Below, piece by piece: positions 7,718-15,776 of a stretch of DNA of 64,000 nt (the first letter of the stretch is position 1; every line of letters starts with the position of its first letter). Made by a program: the position numbers and the translations under genes. The stretch spans positions 42,345-106,344 of the forward strand of contig JAIELX010000056.1 in the NCBI GenBank assembly GCA_019752635.1. The letters run 5' to 3'. The notes below the pieces were generated by a model, which did not search any database, was not told where the DNA came from, and was given only the letters and a program-made list of their open reading frames with translations. Source of the stretch: Candidatus Obscuribacterales bacterium. GTDB taxonomy: Bacteria > Cyanobacteriota > Vampirovibrionia > Obscuribacterales > Obscuribacteraceae.

Positions 7718-8848
7718 ATGAGCACACGCAATTTCGTCGAGATTCTTCATGATCCTGAAGTCCGGTTCGCTCCGCTGGTGAAACGGATTAGGACGTCGAC
7801 GGCGCCGCATTTTCTGTTGTGCGCTGCAGGATCGGAGTTGAGTGATCGCGAAGGTATCTCAGCTGCGGGGCTGTCTGCGCAAGATCGCCGGTTGACTCCC
7901 GCCATTGATGCCGAGGCGCTTCTCAAAGGCAGACCTATTTCTGCGGATAGCTTACCGGTCTCACCGCGAGGGATAGTATCACCGGTGGTGTTGACCAGGT
8001 CCTCCCTTCGGCTAGCCGGCATCACTGCCGCAATTGTGGATTGCGGTTGCTTTGTACCGCCGGCTGTTGATCATGTTTCATTTAGTGAGGGGTACGGTCG
8101 GTGCCCTTCAACCGGCCGCGCTATGGATTTGAACTCAGTACAGAGACTGTTCGACGCGGGAGTGCAGACCGGACGAGATCTTCTCAACACTCGCGATGCC
8201 CTGGTCATAGCGGAATGCGTGCCTGGTGGAACTACTACTGCTCTGGGCATTCTCCTTGCCCTCGGGCATAAAGTCGAAGGACTTGTGTCAAGCAGTTTGC
8301 CAATCGTGAATCACTCCGAGCGTCAACGCTTGATATTCGAGGGACTCAAAAATGCGGGTTCTGAGCCTGGATACTACCGCGCTGTGCCGCTTGCATCCGT
8401 TGCTGCGGTTGGTGATCCCATGCAGGCTTTCGTTGCGGGAGCCGTTTTGGCCGCTTCGCCAAAAATTCCAGTAATCATGGGTGGTGGCGCACAGATGCTT
8501 GCCGTTTACGCGCTGATAAAGGCATTGATTGATTGCAACTATTATCAGGGCGGAATTGAGTCTGTCGCTGTCGCCACAACAAAGTGGGTTGCTTTTGATC
8601 GCGGCGCGGGATCGCAGTCTCTGGCGCAGCTTATCGGCGCACCTTTTGTTGCAGCCTGTCCGGATTTCTATCAATCGCGGCATGCCGGATTAAAAGCCTA
8701 TGAAGAGGGCAATGTCAAAGAGGGTGTGGGAGCGGGCGCTTCCATGGCTGTTGCCAACATCCGAGGTAGCGATGATTCGACAATTGTTCGCGCAATTGAC
8801 AGTTGCTATGATGAAATGGTTCTGGGCAAGATCGCGAACTTGTCCTAA
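7718..8848 (+). CDS. CobT-like nicotinate-nucleotide phosphoribosyltransferase (UPF0284 type)
   Basis: A 376-residue protein matching the CobT-like group found in cyanobacteria and archaea: FLLCAAGSELSDREGISAAG near the start, NTRDALVIAECVPGGTTTAL in the middle, PVIMGGGAQMLAVYALIKA, and EGVGAGASMAVA near the end. In the cobalamin pathway CobT moves ribose phosphate from nicotinate mononucleotide to the lower-ligand base. The exact substrate of this subgroup is less certain. No other cobalamin gene lies in the window. AAAGGA stands about 11 bases before the ATG, and a possible extended -10 (TGCGATACT) lies upstream, so the gene may also have its own promoter besides the leader at 7432. Confidence 0.85.
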   Translation: MSTRNFVEILHDPEVRFAPLVKRIRTSTAPHFLLCAAGSELSDREGISAAGLSAQDRRLTPAIDAEALLKGRPISADSLPVSPRGIVSPVVLTRSSLRLAGITAAIVDCGCFVPPAVDHVSFSEGYGRCPSTGRAMDLNSVQRLFDAGVQTGRDLLNTRDALVIAECVPGGTTTALGILLALGHKVEGLVSSSLPIVNHSERQRLIFEGLKNAGSEPGYYRAVPLASVAAVGDPMQAFVAGAVLAASPKIPVIMGGGAQMLAVYALIKALIDCNYYQGGIESVAVATTKWVAFDRGAGSQSLAQLIGAPFVAACPDFYQSRHAGLKAYEEGNVKEGVGAGASMAVANIRGSDDSTIVRAIDSCYDEMVLGKIANLS

Positions 8849-8885
8849 AATTGGGCTGCGAGTTCGGCATCTTGAGGCAGCAACA

Positions 8886-9284
8886 ATGAATAAGTTCCTG
8901 GCAATAGCACTTTGCAGCGTGTCGCTAAGTGCCGTGGCAGCCCCGGTTTTGGCAGAAGACGACACTGTAAGTTTCGGAAACGTGATTGATGGAGTCGCTT
9001 TTACTACCGCAAAACTAGTTAAGTTTACTGCTTGTTCCGCCGTTGGTGTTCCTTTCGCTATGGTGCGAAAGAGCTTGCATAGCACCGGCAAGACAGCAGA
9101 ATCCGTTACCGGGAAGACTGATAATAGTGTTTGCGTTGTTGCTGCTGAAGCGGCCTTGCTTCCGCTGGGAGTATTTTACGGTTCTCTGGAAGGTATCGGA
9201 TACGGTGTGCGGAACAGCTGGGATAACGCAGCTCACGATAAACCATTCACCAAAAACAATTTCAGCCTTGGCGACGCTGACTAA
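8886..9284 (+). CDS. small exported protein of unknown function
   Basis: A 132-residue protein with a clear signal peptide (FLAIALCSVSLSAVAAPVLA, cleavage before EDD). The mature part has two hydrophobic segments, TACSAVGVPFAMV and VAAEAALLPLGVFYGSLEGIGYG, each preceded by polar stretches. It may be a small envelope-associated protein. GAGG precedes the ATG at 8886 by about 9 bases. It starts 37 bases after the cobT-like gene on the same strand and could be cotranscribed, but a functional link is not evident. Confidence 0.65.
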   Translation: MNKFLAIALCSVSLSAVAAPVLAEDDTVSFGNVIDGVAFTTAKLVKFTACSAVGVPFAMVRKSLHSTGKTAESVTGKTDNSVCVVAAEAALLPLGVFYGSLEGIGYGVRNSWDNAAHDKPFTKNNFSLGDAD

Positions 9285-9403
9285 CCCGTAGGTTAACTCT
9301 CGCCGTTTGCAGCTTAGCGCGGGCTTCCCGTCCGCTGCGAAACGCGACTAACTAACTGCAAATACAACGACAGCGCATAAGAGCTGGACACTGCGGCTGT
9401 GCG

Positions 9404-10873
9404 TTAGTCGGAAATGCAGTTGCGACCCTTTTCTTTGGCGCGGTTGAGCGCGTCTTTAGCAGCTTTTAGGACTGCTTCCGGCGTCGGATCTTTGAAGTCG
9501 AATTGCGCGCAACCAATACTTATGGTTACTCGCGGTGCCTTTCCTGCTTCTTCGTGGCTTGGGTTGAGCCCGTCTGCTTCGCTCTTCAACTTTTCCGCCA
9601 CCAACTTGGCACCGGCAATGTCGGTGTTAGGCAATACGATGGCGAACTGATCGCCGCCGTAACGAGCGATCAAATCGCTTGAGCGAATGGACTTACTTAG
9701 TCGAGCTGTCAGCGTTTTAAGGAGAAGGTTGCCGGTCTCGGGACCGTATTGTGCGTTGATATTAACGAAGCCGTCAATGTCCAGAATCAACAAGCCGACC
9801 GGTAGCTTCTGTCTTTGCGAAAAGAGCAGTTGTTGCTGCAGGAAGCCCATGAAAAATTCCATGTTATAGAGTCCCGTTATGGGATCTACCGTCGACCAGT
9901 ACTGCGCCTGATCGTGCAGCAAGTTGTATCGATCTTCGGCCACCATCAACTGCAGCACCGGAATCATTTGGTCGCGCAGGTGCTCCAGAGCGGTTTTCAG
10001 CACTGAGTCAATGTCCGTCTCCGTAGTCCACCCGACCACCACCGCACCAAGTTTGGTGCCATCGGCTGTTGCCACTGTCAAAACTTTTGCTTTCTTCAGT
10101 TTTGCGCCTTTTTTGTCCATTTCACCATAGATGGTACTAGCGACAGGCACGGCTATTCCGAGATCGGTATTCGCCTTGTTCGCAATAGCGCTCACGATCT
10201 CGTCGTTCAGAGGGCGAGCCAGGTGGAACATGCTCCAGGGCCCCAGCGGTGTGTTGACCACAAGGCCTGCAAGGTCTGGTTTGAAGAGGCGCGACATGAG
10301 ATCGAAGAACAGGCTGGTCAATTCCGTGCGTTCAGGCAGCGTCGCCAGCAACCGCTGTGTAAAATGGTGCACAAGGCGCTCGGCCAACAGACCGTTCAGC
10401 AGTTCGCCATAACTCTTGATCAAATCGTTTCCGGTGAACTCACCGGCTAAAACGGGTTGATCTTCAAGCCGCTCTTTGGTCACCGAACCATTGCCTGCTT
10501 CAGCTAGTCGACGTATCAGTTTGACTGAATCATCCTCATTGAATTCGACATGTTTGCGTTGCAGCACGGAATCGGCGAGGCTGGCACGTTTCCAGAAGTT
10601 GTCCTCCTTGCCGGTGCCGGAAGACACCAAAACGATAGGAAGCTTACTTGTCACGCTAGTTGCCTTGATTAAGCAAGACAATTGAAAGCCGCTGATGTCA
10701 GGCAGGTGCTCCGCCATGACGAGTACGTCGCCGCCTTCATTAATGATTTCGTCCAGCGCATCAAAGCCGCTGGTACATACTGCAACCCGCAAACCACCCT
10801 TCTTAAGGCTTTCCCGAAGGACAAGCATAGGGTCATCCTGGTTTTCGGCAAGAATTACCTTGATTTCGGACAT
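9404..10873 (-). CDS. receiver-like / GGDEF protein (probable diguanylate cyclase or degenerate relative)
   Basis: A 489-residue protein. Residues ~1-120 are a CheY-like domain, but the phospho-acceptor position reads VMAEHLPD (53-59), with no Asp where it is expected four residues before the Pro, so it is likely a pseudo-receiver. The middle ~200 residues resemble a GAF-like sensor region. The C-terminal ~165 residues form a GGDEF domain (DPITGLYNMEFF, LILDIDGFVNIN). The active-site motif is GGDQF (406-410) rather than GGDEF, while the inhibitory RxxD site (RSSD, 397-400) is kept. The ATG at 10873 is 12 bases after AGGAAGG. A TTG at 10885 is an alternative. Confidence 0.85.
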   Translation of the reverse strand: MSEIKVILAENQDDPMLVLRESLKKGGLRVAVCTSGFDALDEIINEGGDVLVMAEHLPDISGFQLSCLIKATSVTSKLPIVLVSSGTGKEDNFWKRASLADSVLQRKHVEFNEDDSVKLIRRLAEAGNGSVTKERLEDQPVLAGEFTGNDLIKSYGELLNGLLAERLVHHFTQRLLATLPERTELTSLFFDLMSRLFKPDLAGLVVNTPLGPWSMFHLARPLNDEIVSAIANKANTDLGIAVPVASTIYGEMDKKGAKLKKAKVLTVATADGTKLGAVVVGWTTETDIDSVLKTALEHLRDQMIPVLQLMVAEDRYNLLHDQAQYWSTVDPITGLYNMEFFMGFLQQQLLFSQRQKLPVGLLILDIDGFVNINAQYGPETGNLLLKTLTARLSKSIRSSDLIARYGGDQFAIVLPNTDIAGAKLVAEKLKSEADGLNPSHEEAGKAPRVTISIGCAQFDFKDPTPEAVLKAAKDALNRAKEKGRNCISD

Positions 10874-11201
10874 CCGCGGATGCAACCTTCCTGCGTGACG
10901 GCGCTTAAGACAGATTCATTTTAGACCATGATGCCCTCTTTTGGATGAAAGCCTTTAATTTCCTATGTTTTGGGTTCAGTTTCGCTCGCGGATCTCAAGC
11001 GTTTGTTCAAATCTCATGTGCCAATCGCGCGGGGCGGGGCGCCTGTAGCCGGACTCGAAGTGCTAGAATCAACGGTTGCTCGATCGAATCGGCACCTTAG
11101 CCGGTTACGGGAGCAAGCAGCGTATGGGCTCGCCGTGAGCGAGGCACCAAAGCGCACCACACAATATTGACAAGAGCTTAACGGCTGTTGAGAGGATTGA
11201 A
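10874..11201. other. intergenic region between GGDEF and acyl-CoA dehydrogenase genes
   Basis: No gene is seen. The region could hold the 5' leader of the dehydrogenase: AATCGGC and GCCGGTT (around 11085-11105) form a 7-bp hairpin inside a TTGCTC/GAGCAA stem. No consensus promoter pair was found at a plausible distance. A TTGACA at about 11167 is too close to the start codon to serve it. Confidence 0.35.
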
Positions 11202-12383
11202 ATGGTTACTACAGGCACGGGGCTGAAAGAGTCGCCAATGGGCTTCAAGCTGACACAAGAGCAGGAAGACATCAGGGACATGGTTCGCGAACTTGCTGAG
11301 AAGGAGTTTGCACCGCGGGCGGCAGAAGTTGATCGTAACCACCGTTTCCCCCGAGAGAATTTTGAGTTACTGGCGGCCTCGGATCTTTGCGGTTTGATCT
11401 TTCCGGAAGAGTACGGCGGTGTTGGTTTGGACCACGTTAGTTACTCTATTGCCGTCGAAGAGATTTCGAAAGCATGCGCAACTACAGGTGTTATGTATTC
11501 TGCACATGTGTCCTTGACAGGGGCTCCCGTGTTGCAGTGGGGCACTGAGGACCAGAAGCAACGCTTTCTTGCTCCGATGGCTCGCGGCGAAAAACTGGGC
11601 GCATTTTGTCTCTCCGAACCGGGCAATGGTTCTGATTCAGCTGCCGCGCATTGTCGAGCAGAGTTGAAGGGTGATCACTTCATAGTTAACGGAGTGAAGA
11701 ATTGGATCACGAACGGAATCGAAGCGGATTTCTATATCGTTACTGCGCAAACCGATCCGGCGTTGAAGCATCGCGGTCTGATTGCCTTGATCATTGAAAA
11801 GGGATCTGAGGGTTTCACTTTTGGCAAGCTGGAAGACAAACTGGGCATTCGCGGTTCGTCGACGTGCCAGGTGATTTACGAGGATACACCGGTTCCGGTG
11901 GCAAACATGCTCGGCAAAGTAGGCGACGGCTTCAAGGTCGCAATGAGCACCTTAGATGGTGGCAGAATCGGAATCGCCAGCCAGGCTCTCGGAATTGCTC
12001 AAGGTGCTTGGGACCATGCTCACAAGTATTCGCAAGAGCGTGTTGCGTTCGGCAAGACAATTAACCAACTTCAAGCCATCCAGTTTATGTTTGGCGAAAT
12101 GCAAACCGAAATTGATACCGCGCGATTGCTCACTTACAATGCATGCGTGGCTCAGGACCGCGGCAATCGTTTCACCAGGGAAGCCGCCATGGCTAAGTTG
12201 TACGCCTCCGAAGTAGCGATGCGCAGCACGGTAAAATGCGTGCAGATCTACGGCGGCTATGGCTACGTAACTGACTATCCGGCGGAGCGTTATATGCGCG
12301 ATGCTAAGATTACGGAGATCTACGAGGGCACCTCGGAAATCCAACGGCTTGTGCTTGCAAACACTTTACTCAAGGGGCAATAA
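11202..12383 (+). CDS. acyl-CoA dehydrogenase
   Basis: A 393-residue flavoprotein catalysing alpha,beta-dehydrogenation of acyl-CoA, usually feeding electrons to ETF. Family blocks in order: LTQEQEDIRDMVRELAEKEF, FPEEYGGVGLD, AFCLSEPGNGSDSAA (FAD/substrate loop), KNWITNGIEAD, LDGGRIGIASQALGIAQ, ERVAFGKTINQLQAIQF and the C-terminal RDAKITEIYEGTSEIQRLV, where the Glu of YEGTSE is the expected catalytic base (short-chain/butyryl type). AGAGGA lies 6 bases before the ATG at 11202. An internal ATG at 11238 marks the conserved start of the domain. The J-domain gene follows after 3 bases, so they form an operon. No ETF genes are in the window. Confidence 0.95.
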   Translation: MVTTGTGLKESPMGFKLTQEQEDIRDMVRELAEKEFAPRAAEVDRNHRFPRENFELLAASDLCGLIFPEEYGGVGLDHVSYSIAVEEISKACATTGVMYSAHVSLTGAPVLQWGTEDQKQRFLAPMARGEKLGAFCLSEPGNGSDSAAAHCRAELKGDHFIVNGVKNWITNGIEADFYIVTAQTDPALKHRGLIALIIEKGSEGFTFGKLEDKLGIRGSSTCQVIYEDTPVPVANMLGKVGDGFKVAMSTLDGGRIGIASQALGIAQGAWDHAHKYSQERVAFGKTINQLQAIQFMFGEMQTEIDTARLLTYNACVAQDRGNRFTREAAMAKLYASEVAMRSTVKCVQIYGGYGYVTDYPAERYMRDAKITEIYEGTSEIQRLVLANTLLKGQ

Positions 12384-12386
12384 ATT

Positions 12387-13190
12387 ATGTCGTGGCAACC
12401 ACCACCTCCTCCCAAGCCCGGTGGACCGGGCGGTTTCGGATCCGGATACGGCGGTCAAGGCGGATCCGGTGGCGCTGGACAGGGCGGCTCCGGACAGGGC
12501 GGTCCCGGCGGTGGTCAGCAAGGCGGCGGTGGTGGTCAGCAACCCGGACCCAGACCACAATCGGGGGGCGAGAACTATTACGAGTTGCTGCAGGTTGATA
12601 CCACCGCACACGTAACGATTATTCGTTACGCCTACCGATTTTTGGCTGGTATTTATCACCCCGATAACTCTGAAACCGGAAATGCTGAGATGTTTCGGCA
12701 AATCACCGAAGCATTCAAAACCTTGTCCGACAGCGGAAGACGGCTGGCCTACGACGCTAAAATGGGACCGATGCTGGCGCAAAAAGCCGCTGCTACGGCG
12801 GCGGGCGGCGGCGATCAGGGGTTGCCCAAACCAAAGTCAAATCCTTTGCCGACGCTGGACCGTACTTCCGTATCCTATAACGAGGTTGAGCTGCGTTTGG
12901 CGATTTTGCAGCTTCTGCTTCAAGCCCGTAAAAAACGGGTTCAAACCGGTGGCTGTTCAGCGAAAGTGTTGATGGACGTGCTCGGCACCGAAATGTCGGA
13001 AATGGAATTTGCGCTCTGGTATCTTCGCGAAAAAGAATACGTTGAGCGTTTGGAAGCTGCATTCATGATCACCGTTAAAGGCGTCGACTATCTAGTTGAT
13101 TCTTTGACTAAAACGCAGATCATCGAACAAGGTCCCAAAAACATTCCTTCTCCGGGCAGCGGTTCGAATCTGCCCGCAGCTCTTCGCTAA
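12387..13190 (+). CDS. J-domain (DnaJ-like) protein with Gly/Pro-rich N-terminus
   Basis: A 267-residue protein. Residues ~1-60 are almost only Gly, Gln, Pro and Ser. Residues ~62-125 form a J domain with the HPD motif (IYHPDNSETGN) that stimulates Hsp70 ATPase, beginning NYYELLQVDTTAH. After a linker, residues ~165-240 look like a winged-helix domain (AILQLLLQARKKRVQTGG, then VLGTEMSEMEFALWYLREKE). The Gly-rich part sits before the J domain rather than after it as in DnaJ, and the zinc-finger and client domains are absent. It may recruit DnaK to a specific partner. It is translationally close-coupled to the acyl-CoA dehydrogenase. Confidence 0.85.
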   Translation: MSWQPPPPPKPGGPGGFGSGYGGQGGSGGAGQGGSGQGGPGGGQQGGGGGQQPGPRPQSGGENYYELLQVDTTAHVTIIRYAYRFLAGIYHPDNSETGNAEMFRQITEAFKTLSDSGRRLAYDAKMGPMLAQKAAATAAGGGDQGLPKPKSNPLPTLDRTSVSYNEVELRLAILQLLLQARKKRVQTGGCSAKVLMDVLGTEMSEMEFALWYLREKEYVERLEAAFMITVKGVDYLVDSLTKTQIIEQGPKNIPSPGSGSNLPAALR

Positions 13191-13212
13191 TATCGGCAGC
13201 AGTGAAAATCGG

Positions 13213-13244
13213 GGCGATTCGCGCAAGCGGGTCGCCTTCTTGTT
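13213..13244 (+). terminator. Rho-independent terminator of the acyl-CoA dehydrogenase / J-protein operon
   Basis: A 10-bp stem, GGCGATTCGC (13213-13222) with GCGGGTCGCC (13227-13236, two G-U pairs), is capped by a GCAA tetraloop. TTCTTGTT follows directly. It begins 23 bases after the stop codon. Confidence 0.7.
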
Positions 13245-13465
13245 ATAGGCAATGAGGCTCATCGGCAAGTTGCCTGAGCGCTACGCCTGTCAAAGATCGA
13301 TGGAAAGAAACTAAGACCGATAAAGTCGATCGTGTGGTTCAATGAAGAGCGGCGCGCAGGGCGATGCTGCGTATATGTAACGGCGATCGACTGTATAGTC
13401 TTGTGAGTGATAAGACTTCGGAGGAACTGGGGTTGGCTCTGAAAACCAAGGGGCGATTACCTGTG

Positions 13466-14113
13466 ATGCTCGAGTTCGACTTCACTCGCTTGTCTGAAGC
13501 CATCGATTCCGACTGTGTGATAGTGGGGGTAGACGAAGTTGGCCGCGGATGCCTTGCCGGCCCCGTTGTTGCGGCGGCTGTAATTTTTCCGGACATTGAT
13601 CCTACCTCTGATCTGGCCAGAGAGCTTGACGGGTTGGATGATTCGAAGAAGCTCTCACCGAATGTGCGAGAAACCATGTCGGCGCTTTTGCGGGAGCATT
13701 GCCGCTTCGCCATAGGCGAGGCAACCGTAAAAGAGATCGACAAGATCAATATTTTGCAGGCTACTTTTTTGGCTATGCGTCGGGCACTAAAGGATTTGGC
13801 ACCACCGGAAAATTGTTTGATTCTTGTGGACGGCAACAAACATATTCCGAAGTGCAGGCTGCAGCAATCGGCCATAGTCAATGGCGATGCACAGTCTGCG
13901 GCGATTGCTGCGGCGTCGGTCATTGCCAAAGTTCATCGTGACCGGTTAATGCGAACGTTGTCGATAAAGTATCCAGCCTATCGCTGGGAGAGCAACAAGG
14001 GGTATGGTTCGCAAGAACATCGCGATGCTATCGCTGCTCATGGTCTGACTAAACTTCATCGCAAGAAATTCTGCCAGGACATGGTGCCCCGGCAACTCTT
14101 GCTCGTAAACTAA
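13466..14113 (+). CDS. rnhB: ribonuclease HII
   Basis: About 215 residues. It removes RNA from RNA/DNA hybrids and single ribonucleotides. The signature VGVDEVGRGCLAGPVVAAAVI carries the first catalytic Asp-Glu and the GRG motif. DDSKKLSP, ILVDGNKHIP and AAIAAASVIAKVHRDRLM follow with the other catalytic Asp residues, and YGSQEH closes the family pattern. Length fits RNase HII. The start is uncertain: the frame is open to an ATG at 13364, but the region before 13463 lacks family similarity, and AAGGGG is placed well for GTG 13463 or ATG 13466. It is convergent with ylqF and rplS, the genes it usually follows. Confidence 0.93.
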   Translation: MLEFDFTRLSEAIDSDCVIVGVDEVGRGCLAGPVVAAAVIFPDIDPTSDLARELDGLDDSKKLSPNVRETMSALLREHCRFAIGEATVKEIDKINILQATFLAMRRALKDLAPPENCLILVDGNKHIPKCRLQQSAIVNGDAQSAAIAAASVIAKVHRDRLMRTLSIKYPAYRWESNKGYGSQEHRDAIAAHGLTKLHRKKFCQDMVPRQLLLVN

Positions 14114-14156
14114 GTTTTGCTGCGGACGAAGCACTTGCGAATCAATCGGAATCTGC

Positions 14157-15011
14157 CTATTCGGCATCAGTTTCAGCAATTTCTTCTCGATAGTCTTCTC
14201 GCCAAGTTGGTGGATCTAGTACTACTCGTCCGAGTTTGCCGGTGCGAAAATCGTTGACCACAATTCCTGCCGCGCGTTTTACATCCAACTTGCCACCTTG
14301 TCCAAGGCAGGACCGGGCTTTTGCCACGTCTTCCAGTGTCGGAGCGTTTCCTTGAGGTGCGGCGTAAGCTTCCAAGCCACCAGGCTTGATACTATAAATC
14401 AAGTTAAGACCTAAGGTTGCAACTTCGTCAATTTCGTAGTGATCTCCGGGAATAATGTTGCAGAGAGCGAGCTTAACCGACTGTTCGCCCCTGAACTGCA
14501 CAGGGGGCAGAATTCCTGGAGTATCCAGCAGCTCAACCTGTGGGTGAACTCTCACCCAGTGAGCACCACGGGTAACACCAGGCCGATCGGCAACAGCTGC
14601 TTTCTTTTGTCCAATCAACCAATTGATCAAGCTGGACTTTCCAACATTCGGTAAACCGACGACACAAACCCGAACAGGACGAGGCAAAAGCCCCTTCTTC
14701 TTCTGTGCCTCACGCTTCTCAGCCGTAAGTTCCAGCGCCAGGTCGATCAGCTTGTTCTTGCTTTTAGATAGTTTGAGCGCCAGCGCAATCGCTCGTTGAT
14801 TCGACTGAGCTTCAAAATGACGAATCCACCCGGCAACGGCTTCTGGATCGGCCAGGTCGTATTTAGCCAACACGATGATTTTGGGCTTGTGCCCGAAAAG
14901 TTCCTGCGAAGCCGGGTGAGCGCTCGAATTCGGCATTCGTGCATCACGAACTTCAAACAGCAGGTCAACTACCTTAAGCTGTTCTCTGATTCGGGTCAGC
15001 GGCGTAGTCAT
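14157..15011 (-). CDS. rbgA: YlqF/RbgA-type circularly permuted GTPase (ribosome biogenesis)
   Basis: A 284-residue GTPase with the permuted motif order G4-G1-G3. VLAKYDLAD stands for G4 (normally NKxD), then GLPNVGKSSLINWLIG (Walker A), RPGVTRG (G2) and LLDTPGIL (G3), followed by the RbgA C-terminal helical domain. In Bacillus RbgA promotes late 50S assembly. Two oddities: the N-terminal WFPGHM motif is missing upstream of any possible start, and the usual Asn of the G4 motif is Ala. AGAAG precedes the ATG at 15011. The next upstream gene is rplS on the same strand, a widely conserved neighbour. Confidence 0.88.
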   Translation of the reverse strand: MTTPLTRIREQLKVVDLLFEVRDARMPNSSAHPASQELFGHKPKIIVLAKYDLADPEAVAGWIRHFEAQSNQRAIALALKLSKSKNKLIDLALELTAEKREAQKKKGLLPRPVRVCVVGLPNVGKSSLINWLIGQKKAAVADRPGVTRGAHWVRVHPQVELLDTPGILPPVQFRGEQSVKLALCNIIPGDHYEIDEVATLGLNLIYSIKPGGLEAYAAPQGNAPTLEDVAKARSCLGQGGKLDVKRAAGIVVNDFRTGKLGRVVLDPPTWREDYREEIAETDAE

Positions 15012-15108
15012 TGATTCTTCTCGTGAGATGGTAGCGTCGCCCCGACAGGATTCGAGCAACCATTCGTGAGAGGCAACTACTTAAGCGCAAGTAATCCAGT
15101 CGCGAGTG

Positions 15109-15546
15109 CTATTCGCTTTTCGCTTCAGGAGCCTTCGCTTCGGCGTTTGGCTTCGGGGCGGCCTTAGCTGCCGCTTTGTTAGCTGCCGCCTCGCGCTGAG
15201 CACCCACCTTCTCTTTAATTCTGGTGGCTTTACCGGAGCGGCTGCGCAGGTAGTACAGCTTGGCGCGGCGAACATGGCCTTTCCGCAGTACGCTGATTTT
15301 CTCAACTCTCGGTGAGTGAACCAGGAATACACGCTCTATGCCGACACCTTGGAACACGCGGCGCACTGTAATTGTTTTGTTGATACCAGAGCCGCCTCTC
15401 TTAATGATGACGCCTTCATAGCCCTGAGTACGCTCTTTACCGCCTTCTTTAATCTTGAAGAAGACTTTGACGGTGTCGCCGGGATCCATCTGAGGAAGGT
15501 TGTTCTTGAGGAATGGCGCTTCAATTTCTTTGATAATCTGGTTCAT
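15109..15546 (-). CDS. rplS: 50S ribosomal protein L19
   Basis: A 145-residue protein. The core ~115 residues match L19: MNQIIKEIEAPFLKNNLP, DPGDTVKVFFKIKEGGKERT, YEGVIIKRGGSGINKTIT, then RVFLVHSPRVEKISVLRKG, VRRAKLYYLR and RSGKATRIKE. A C-terminal tail of ~30 residues is made mainly of Ala, Lys and Glu, common in L19 of this size. The ATG at 15546 begins the conserved part. The open frame reaches 15591 but without similarity. It lies 97 bases upstream of the GTPase gene, same strand. Confidence 0.96.
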   Translation of the reverse strand: MNQIIKEIEAPFLKNNLPQMDPGDTVKVFFKIKEGGKERTQGYEGVIIKRGGSGINKTITVRRVFQGVGIERVFLVHSPRVEKISVLRKGHVRRAKLYYLRSRSGKATRIKEKVGAQREAAANKAAAKAAPKPNAEAKAPEAKSE

Positions 15547-15776
15547 GATCTTCGCTATTTGGTTGCGGAAAGAAGGGCTTGATTCTAGCACGTGAGGTTC
15601 GCCGAGGCTTGTAAACAGGAGCTTCTGTATCGAGTTCCTTACTAAACTTCGAAGTGGCGAACTCTACCGGCGTTTTTGCCGGTGGTGCAGGTAATCATGG
15701 TCGCACGTCGCATCAGAAAGTATTGCATGTGAACAAAAACTTAAGCTTCCCGTCCGGTCTGCATCGCGCAAAACCC

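Noticed and set aside
7718..8848. Complete cobalamin operon
   Set aside because: Only the CobT-like gene is present. Neighbouring genes are unrelated.
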